This document shows positions 5,571-9,315 of a stretch of DNA of 9,315 nucleotides, in pieces. The number at the start of each line of letters is the position of its first letter. Within the stretch, counting starts at the first letter, position 1. Source of the DNA: RECO01 sp050485385 (GTDB lineage: Bacteria > Pseudomonadota > Alphaproteobacteria > Geminicoccales > Geminicoccaceae); assembly GCA_050485385.1 (NCBI GenBank), contig JBJHBG010000147.1, positions 1 through 9,315 on the forward strand. Reading direction: 5' to 3'. The position numbers and the translations under genes are program-made. The notes beneath the pieces were generated by a model. It worked only from the letters and a program-made list of their open reading frames with translations. It was not told the origin of the DNA and did no database searches.

Positions 5571-7097
5571 TCAGGGCAACCTTGGCATCAGGTCGGGGCT
5601 GGTGGCTTGGACGAGGGCACCGGCGGCGACGAGGGCTGCGGCGGCATCGAGGTCGGGGGCGAGCGTGCGGTCGGTCTGGAGGGGTGGCACGACGGTGCGG
5701 ATGGCGGCCATGGCCGCCTGAAGACGGGGGCTGGTGGTGAGCGGCGCTCTGAGCTCGACGCCTTGGGCGGCGGTCAGGGCCTCGATGCCGATGATGTGCT
5801 CGAGGTTCGTGCACATCGCGAGCAGACGGCGGGCGGCGTGGCAGGCCATGGAGACGTGGTCTTCCTGATTGGCGCTGGTGGGCGTGCTGTCGACCGAGGC
5901 CGGGGCTGCCATCTGCTTGTTCTCGCTCATCAGCGCGGCGGCGGTGACCTCGGCGATCATGAAGCCGGAGTTGAGACCGGGCACCGGCGTGAGGAAGGGC
6001 GGCAGGCCGAAGCTGAGGACCGGGTCGACCAAAAGCGCGATCCGGCGCTGGGCGATCGAGCCGATCTCCGCGATGGCGAGTGCCATCTGGTCGGCGGCGA
6101 AGGCCACCGGCTCGGCGTGGAAGTTGCCGCCGGAGACGATGCTGCCGTCGTCGAGGACCAAGGGATTGTCGGTGACGGCGTTGGCTTCGGTCACCAGCGT
6201 GGCGGCCACGTGGCGCAGCAGGTCGAGGCAAGCACCCATGACCTGGGGCTGGCAGCGGATGCAGTAGGGATCCTGGACGCGGAGGTCGCCTTCGACGTGG
6301 CTGGCGCGGATGGCGGAGCCGTCGATCAGGGCCTCCAACGTGCGGCCGGCGTCGATCTGACCCTGGTGACCGCGAAGTTGGTGGACCTCGGCGCGGAAAG
6401 GGGCCGACGAGCCCATCGCCGCATCGGTCGAGAGCGCGCCCGTGACCAGCGCGGTTTCGGCCGCGCGCCAACTGCGGAACAGGGCTTCGAGCGCGAGCGC
6501 CGTCGAGACCTGGGTGCCGTTGATGAGGGCGAGCCCTTCTTTGGGGCCGAAGGCGAGCGGCTCCAGGCCGGCGGTGGCGAGCGCCTCGTTGCCGGGCAGC
6601 GTGTGGCCGGCTCGGGTGGCCTCGCCCTCGCCCATCATCACCAGGGCGATGTGAGCCAGGGGCGCCAAGTCGCCGGAGGCACCGACGGAGCCCTGGCCGG
6701 GCACGACGGGCAGCACGCCACGCTGGAGCATGGCTTCGAGCAGGGCCGTGACCTCGGGGCGCACACCGGAGGCGCCACGGCCGAGGGAGAGGAGCTTGAG
6801 GCCGAGGACGAGGCGGACGACGACCTCCGGCAAAGGCTCGCCCACGCCCGCCGCGTGCGAGCGGACGAGGTTGCGTTGCAGGGCCGCCGTGTCGGCCGCA
6901 GCGATGCGGGTGCTGGCGAGCTTGCCGAAGCCCGTGTTGACGCCGTAGACGGCGGCCTCGCCCATCGCTGCGCGGCGGACGACCTCGGCGCTGGCGGCGA
7001 TGGCGGAGGCGGCTTCGGGGTCGAGCCGAGCCGGCGCCCCGTCGCGCACGGCGCGAAGGTCGGCGAGGGTGGCGGCACCCGGCCGGAGGACGATCAC
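5571..7097 (-). CDS. hutH: Histidine ammonia-lyase (histidase)
   Basis: HutH removes ammonia from L-histidine to give trans-urocanate, the first step of histidine use, in the cytoplasm as a tetramer. The 508-residue product has the family's usual length (about 510). The MIO cofactor forms from A140-S141-G142 in QGSVGASGDLAPLAH; Y51 lies in VYGVNTGFGKLA, and H81 in LVRSHAAGVG matches the catalytic His. LINGTQVSTALAL, QDPYCIRCQPQVMG, AVTDNPLV, SGGNFHAEPVAFAADQMALA and SANQEDHVSMA follow in normal order. The start is GTG 7097, which overlaps the hutI stop (GTGA), so translation is probably coupled to hutI; the ribosome binding site is weak. The stop at 5571-5573 is followed by a hairpin. It shows no damage, in contrast to the neighbouring remnants. 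Confidence 0.97.
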   Translation of the reverse strand: MIVLRPGAATLADLRAVRDGAPARLDPEAASAIAASAEVVRRAAMGEAAVYGVNTGFGKLASTRIAAADTAALQRNLVRSHAAGVGEPLPEVVVRLVLGLKLLSLGRGASGVRPEVTALLEAMLQRGVLPVVPGQGSVGASGDLAPLAHIALVMMGEGEATRAGHTLPGNEALATAGLEPLAFGPKEGLALINGTQVSTALALEALFRSWRAAETALVTGALSTDAAMGSSAPFRAEVHQLRGHQGQIDAGRTLEALIDGSAIRASHVEGDLRVQDPYCIRCQPQVMGACLDLLRHVAATLVTEANAVTDNPLVLDDGSIVSGGNFHAEPVAFAADQMALAIAEIGSIAQRRIALLVDPVLSFGLPPFLTPVPGLNSGFMIAEVTAAALMSENKQMAAPASVDSTPTSANQEDHVSMACHAARRLLAMCTNLEHIIGIEALTAAQGVELRAPLTTSPRLQAAMAAIRTVVPPLQTDRTLAPDLDAAAALVAAGALVQATSPDLMPRLP

Positions 7098-8308
7098 TCG
7101 AGCTCGCTCACGATACGCTCCACCAAGGGGTCGAAACCGATGCGGTAGGCGAGTTCGGCCGGGTCCGCCACGGCGAAGGCGGCAAGATCGCCACGCTTGC
7201 CCTCCTCGAGCGTGCCGACCTCGCCGTCGACGCCGAGCGCCCTGGCGGCGATGCGCGTGGTGCCGGCGAGCGCTTCGGCCGGGGTGAGGCGGAAGAGCGT
7301 GCAGGCCATGTTCATGGCGAGCAGGAGCGAGGTCAGCGGCGAGGAGCCGGGGTTGCAGTCGGTGGCGACCGCCATGGGTACGCCTGCGGCCCGCAGCGCC
7401 GCGACCGGTGGGGCCTGGGTCTCGCGCAGGGTGTAGAACGCACCGGGCAGCAGCATGGCGACGGTGCCGGCCTCGGCCATGGCGGCGACGCCCGCCTCGC
7501 TCAGATGTTCGAGGTGGTCGGCCGAGAGCGCGCCGAAGCGGGCGGCGAGCGCCCCGCCGCCGCCGTCGCTGAGTTGGTCCGCGTGCAGTTTCACCGGCAG
7601 GCCCAGATCGGTTGCCGCCCTGAACAGCCGCTCGATCTGGCGCGCATCGAAGGCGATGGTCTCGAGGAAGCCGTCGACGGCGTCGATCAGACCGTCGTCC
7701 GCGAGCGCAGGCAAAACCTCGTTCACCACGCGGTCGACGTAGCGCTCGGGCGCATCCCGGAACTCCGGCGGCACGGCGTGTAGGCCGAGGAACGAGGTGC
7801 GGACGCGGACGGCCCGGTGCTCGGCGAGATGGCGGGCGGCCAGTAGCATGCGGCGCTCGCTCTCGAGGTCGAGGCCGTAGCCGGACTTGACCTCGACGGT
7901 GCCGACGCCCTCGTCGAGCAGGGCGTCGAGGCGCGGCAGCGCGGAGGCGACCAGTTCCTCCACCGAGGCCGCGCGCGTCGCCTCGACGGTCGCAAGGATG
8001 CCGCCACCGGCGCGGGCGATGTCTTCGTAGCTGGCGCCCTCCAGGCGCAGCGCGAACTCGCGCGCACGGTCGCCGCCATGGATCAGGTGGGTGTGGGCAT
8101 CGATCAAGGCCGGCGTGACCAGCACGTCCCCCAGGTCGTGGCGTGGCCAGCCGGTCATGGTCGCCGGCAGGTCCGCCTTCGGCCCCACCCAGACGATCCA
8201 ACCGTCGGCGATGGCGACCGCGCCGTCGGCGACCAGCCCGTAGGCTCCCTTCCCGTCGGCCATGGTGGCCACGCGCGCCGCCGTAAAGACCGTGCCGATC
8301 TGGTCCAT
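7094..8308 (-). CDS. hutI: Imidazolonepropionase
   Basis: HutI hydrolyses 4-imidazolone-5-propanoate to N-formimino-L-glutamate, the third step of histidine breakdown. The 404-residue protein is an amidohydrolase of normal length. An N-terminal beta-sandwich strand set (about 5-65) leads into the metal motif DAHTHLIHGGDR with H72 and H74. TVEVKSGYGLD (about 137-147), FLGLHAVPPEF, KLHADQLSD with metal ligand H242, SADHLEHL with H265, and ATDCNPGSSP with D317 complete the zinc or iron site and the active site. The C-terminal LEEGKRGDLAAFAV is the returning sandwich strand. The start ATG 8308 follows an AGG-like ribosome binding site (GAGGCGGGC) on the minus strand. It heads the hutI-hutH transcript, and 70 bp separate it from divergent hutF. 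hutU, which makes its substrate, is not in the window. Confidence 0.96.
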   Translation of the reverse strand: MDQIGTVFTAARVATMADGKGAYGLVADGAVAIADGWIVWVGPKADLPATMTGWPRHDLGDVLVTPALIDAHTHLIHGGDRAREFALRLEGASYEDIARAGGGILATVEATRAASVEELVASALPRLDALLDEGVGTVEVKSGYGLDLESERRMLLAARHLAEHRAVRVRTSFLGLHAVPPEFRDAPERYVDRVVNEVLPALADDGLIDAVDGFLETIAFDARQIERLFRAATDLGLPVKLHADQLSDGGGGALAARFGALSADHLEHLSEAGVAAMAEAGTVAMLLPGAFYTLRETQAPPVAALRAAGVPMAVATDCNPGSSPLTSLLLAMNMACTLFRLTPAEALAGTTRIAARALGVDGEVGTLEEGKRGDLAAFAVADPAELAYRIGFDPLVERIVSELE

Positions 8309-8318
8309 GCCCGCCTCG

Positions 8319-8346
8319 TTGCAGCCACCCTGCCATCGCCTAGAGT
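8319..8346 (+). promoter_or_regulatory. Candidate promoter for hutF in the 70-bp divergent gap
   Basis: TTGCAG (8319-8324) and TAGAGT (8341-8346) are 16 bp apart and fit a sigma-70-type promoter loosely (about four of six bases each). Transcription would start near 8353, leaving a leader of about 26 nt before the hutF ATG. The gap must also hold the hutI promoter on the other strand, so the two would overlap. No HutC-type operator palindrome was recognised. Confidence 0.3.
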
Positions 8347-8378
8347 GCGGACGGAGCCGCTGTCAACGGAGTGCACCC

Positions 8379-9315
8379 ATGACCAGCCTGTTCGCGCCCT
8401 TGGCCCTGCTCGCCGACGGCTGGGCGGCCGATGTCCGGGTGCGGCTCGACGGCGGACGCATCGCCGCCGTGGCGAGGGGCGTCGTGGCGGGGCCGGGCGA
8501 CCGCCACCTCGCCGACCGCGTGCTGCTGCCGGCGCCCTCCAATCTGCACAGCCACGCCTTTCAGCGGGCGATGGCCGGCATGACCGAGCGGCGCGGCGAC
8601 GCACCGGCGGGCGACGACTTCTGGACGTGGCGGGAGCTGATGTACCGCTTCCTCGACCGGCTCTCGCCCGACGACGTCGAGGTCGTCGCCGCCTTCGTCC
8701 AGATGGACCTGCTGGAGGCCGGCTACGCCGCGGTCGCCGAGTTCCACTACCTGCATCACGGCCAAGGCGGTGTCGCTTATGACGCGCCGGCCGAGCTTTC
8801 GGCGCGGATCGTCGCGGCAGCGGCCGAGACCGGAATCGGTCTCACGCTTCTGCCCGTACTCTACGCGCAGGGCGGCTGCGACGGGCGACCGCTCCAGGGC
8901 GGCCAGCTGCGCTTCGGCAACGATCTCGACCGTTTCGCCCGGCTGGTCGAGGGCGCGGAGCGGGCGCTCACCGCATTGCCGGACGACGCGCGGCTGGGCC
9001 TCGCACCGCACTCGCTGCGCGCGGTCGCGGCCGACGACGTCACCGCGCTGCTGGCGCTCAGGCCGGGTGTGCCGTTCCACCTGCACGCGGCGGAGCAGGT
9101 CGCGGAGGTGGCGGAGGTGCAGGCCCATCTGGGCGCGCGGCCGGTCGACTGGCTCCTGGCGCATCAGCCGGTGGACCGGAGCTGGTGCGTGATCCACGCC
9201 ACCCACCTGACCGGCGGCGAGGTCGGCGGGCTTGCGGCCAGCGGCGCCGTCGCCGGCCTCTGCCCCTCGACCGAGGCAAATCTCGGCGACGGCGTGTTCC
9301 CGGCGTGGGCCTATC
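8379..9315 (+). CDS. hutF: Formimidoylglutamate deiminase (3' end outside window)
   Basis: HutF deiminates N-formimino-L-glutamate to N-formyl-L-glutamate and ammonia, the branch used by many proteobacteria in place of direct hydrolysis to formamide; HutG would then release formate and glutamate. The first 312 codons are present. The metal motif NLHSHAFQRAMAG gives H57 and H59; DDFWTWRELMYRFLDRLSPDD is the family's most characteristic stretch (about 79-99), followed by FHYLHH and GIGLTLLPVLYA. H211 (APHSLRAV), H234/H236 (PFHLHAAEQ), the HATHLT block (about 273-278) and CPSTEANLGDG match the active site; the last metal-binding Asp lies beyond the end of the window. The start is ATG 8379: GGAG at 8368-8371 lies 7 nt upstream. 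It is divergent from hutI with a 70-bp gap, suggesting shared control. The frame is open to the last base. Confidence 0.96.
   Translation, partial: MTSLFAPLALLADGWAADVRVRLDGGRIAAVARGVVAGPGDRHLADRVLLPAPSNLHSHAFQRAMAGMTERRGDAPAGDDFWTWRELMYRFLDRLSPDDVEVVAAFVQMDLLEAGYAAVAEFHYLHHGQGGVAYDAPAELSARIVAAAAETGIGLTLLPVLYAQGGCDGRPLQGGQLRFGNDLDRFARLVEGAERALTALPDDARLGLAPHSLRAVAADDVTALLALRPGVPFHLHAAEQVAEVAEVQAHLGARPVDWLLAHQPVDRSWCVIHATHLTGGEVGGLAASGAVAGLCPSTEANLGDGVFPAWAY

Noticed and set aside
5478..7148. A 556-codon plus-strand frame opposite hutH
   Set aside because: Gly/Glu/Asp-rich antisense shadow of hutH with no family motif.
5571..8336. A 921-codon minus-strand frame suggesting a large HutH fusion protein
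   Set aside because: Only the part from 7097 down is HutH. The upstream part is hutI read in the wrong frame; hutI itself is intact in its own frame and overlaps hutH by 4 nt.
8340..9206. A 288-codon minus-strand frame opposite hutF
   Set aside because: Antisense shadow; hutF has all family motifs on the plus strand.
1..9315. CRISPR arrays, tRNA or rRNA genes, transposases, toxin-antitoxin or phage genes
   Set aside because: No spaced repeats, no RNA gene signatures and no protein motifs of these kinds were seen on either strand.

Overview
The window looks like a piece of a very GC-rich (roughly 70% by eye) bacterial chromosome, most likely an alphaproteobacterium of the Rhodospirillales type. 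That lineage guess rests on base composition, the style of the proteins and the HutF branch of histidine breakdown. It is an inference, not a proof. No rRNA, tRNA, CRISPR array, transposase or integrase was seen.

Layout. (1) Positions 1-1799, plus strand, look healthy: the C-terminal end of xseA, a G/C-rich nested palindrome, mazG with a near-perfect ribosome binding site, and a GNAT acetyltransferase whose TTG start overlaps the mazG stop. (2) Positions 1800-5520 form a decayed mosaic. On the minus strand lie scraps of two unidentified genes (1800-2342), an apparently intact class I methyltransferase (2343-2990), a possible small ORF, and a MerR-family regulator that has lost its DNA-binding N-terminus. 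This regulator abuts, head to head, a plus-strand D-2-hydroxyacid dehydrogenase that has lost its own start, lacks the catalytic glutamate and carries a one-base frameshift. Then come a dipeptide-type ABC ATPase with Lys-to-Asn in Walker A and no C-terminus, and, joined to it out of frame, the TOBE tail of a PotA-type ABC ATPase. A 120-bp patch of about 38% GC closes the block. (3) Positions 5528-9315 are a healthy histidine utilisation locus: hutI-hutH on the minus strand (GTGA overlap) and hutF divergent on the plus strand, cut by the window end.

How the genes work together. HutH deaminates histidine to urocanate, HutI opens imidazolonepropionate to N-formimino-glutamate, and HutF deiminates that to N-formyl-glutamate. 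This implies that hutU, hutG and probably a hutC regulator lie elsewhere, most likely to the right. MazG and the acetyltransferase form a translationally coupled pair. The middle block shows no coherent pathway; it reads as a deletion- and fusion-scarred relic in which the methyltransferase alone kept an intact frame.

I did not find a convincing new biological system. The most interesting content is the mosaic of truncated genes with its two sharp fusion junctions, the nested palindrome before mazG and the low-GC patch. Because stop codons are rare at this GC content, long false reading frames run through the decayed block, the longest 782 codons, so automatic gene calls there should be distrusted.
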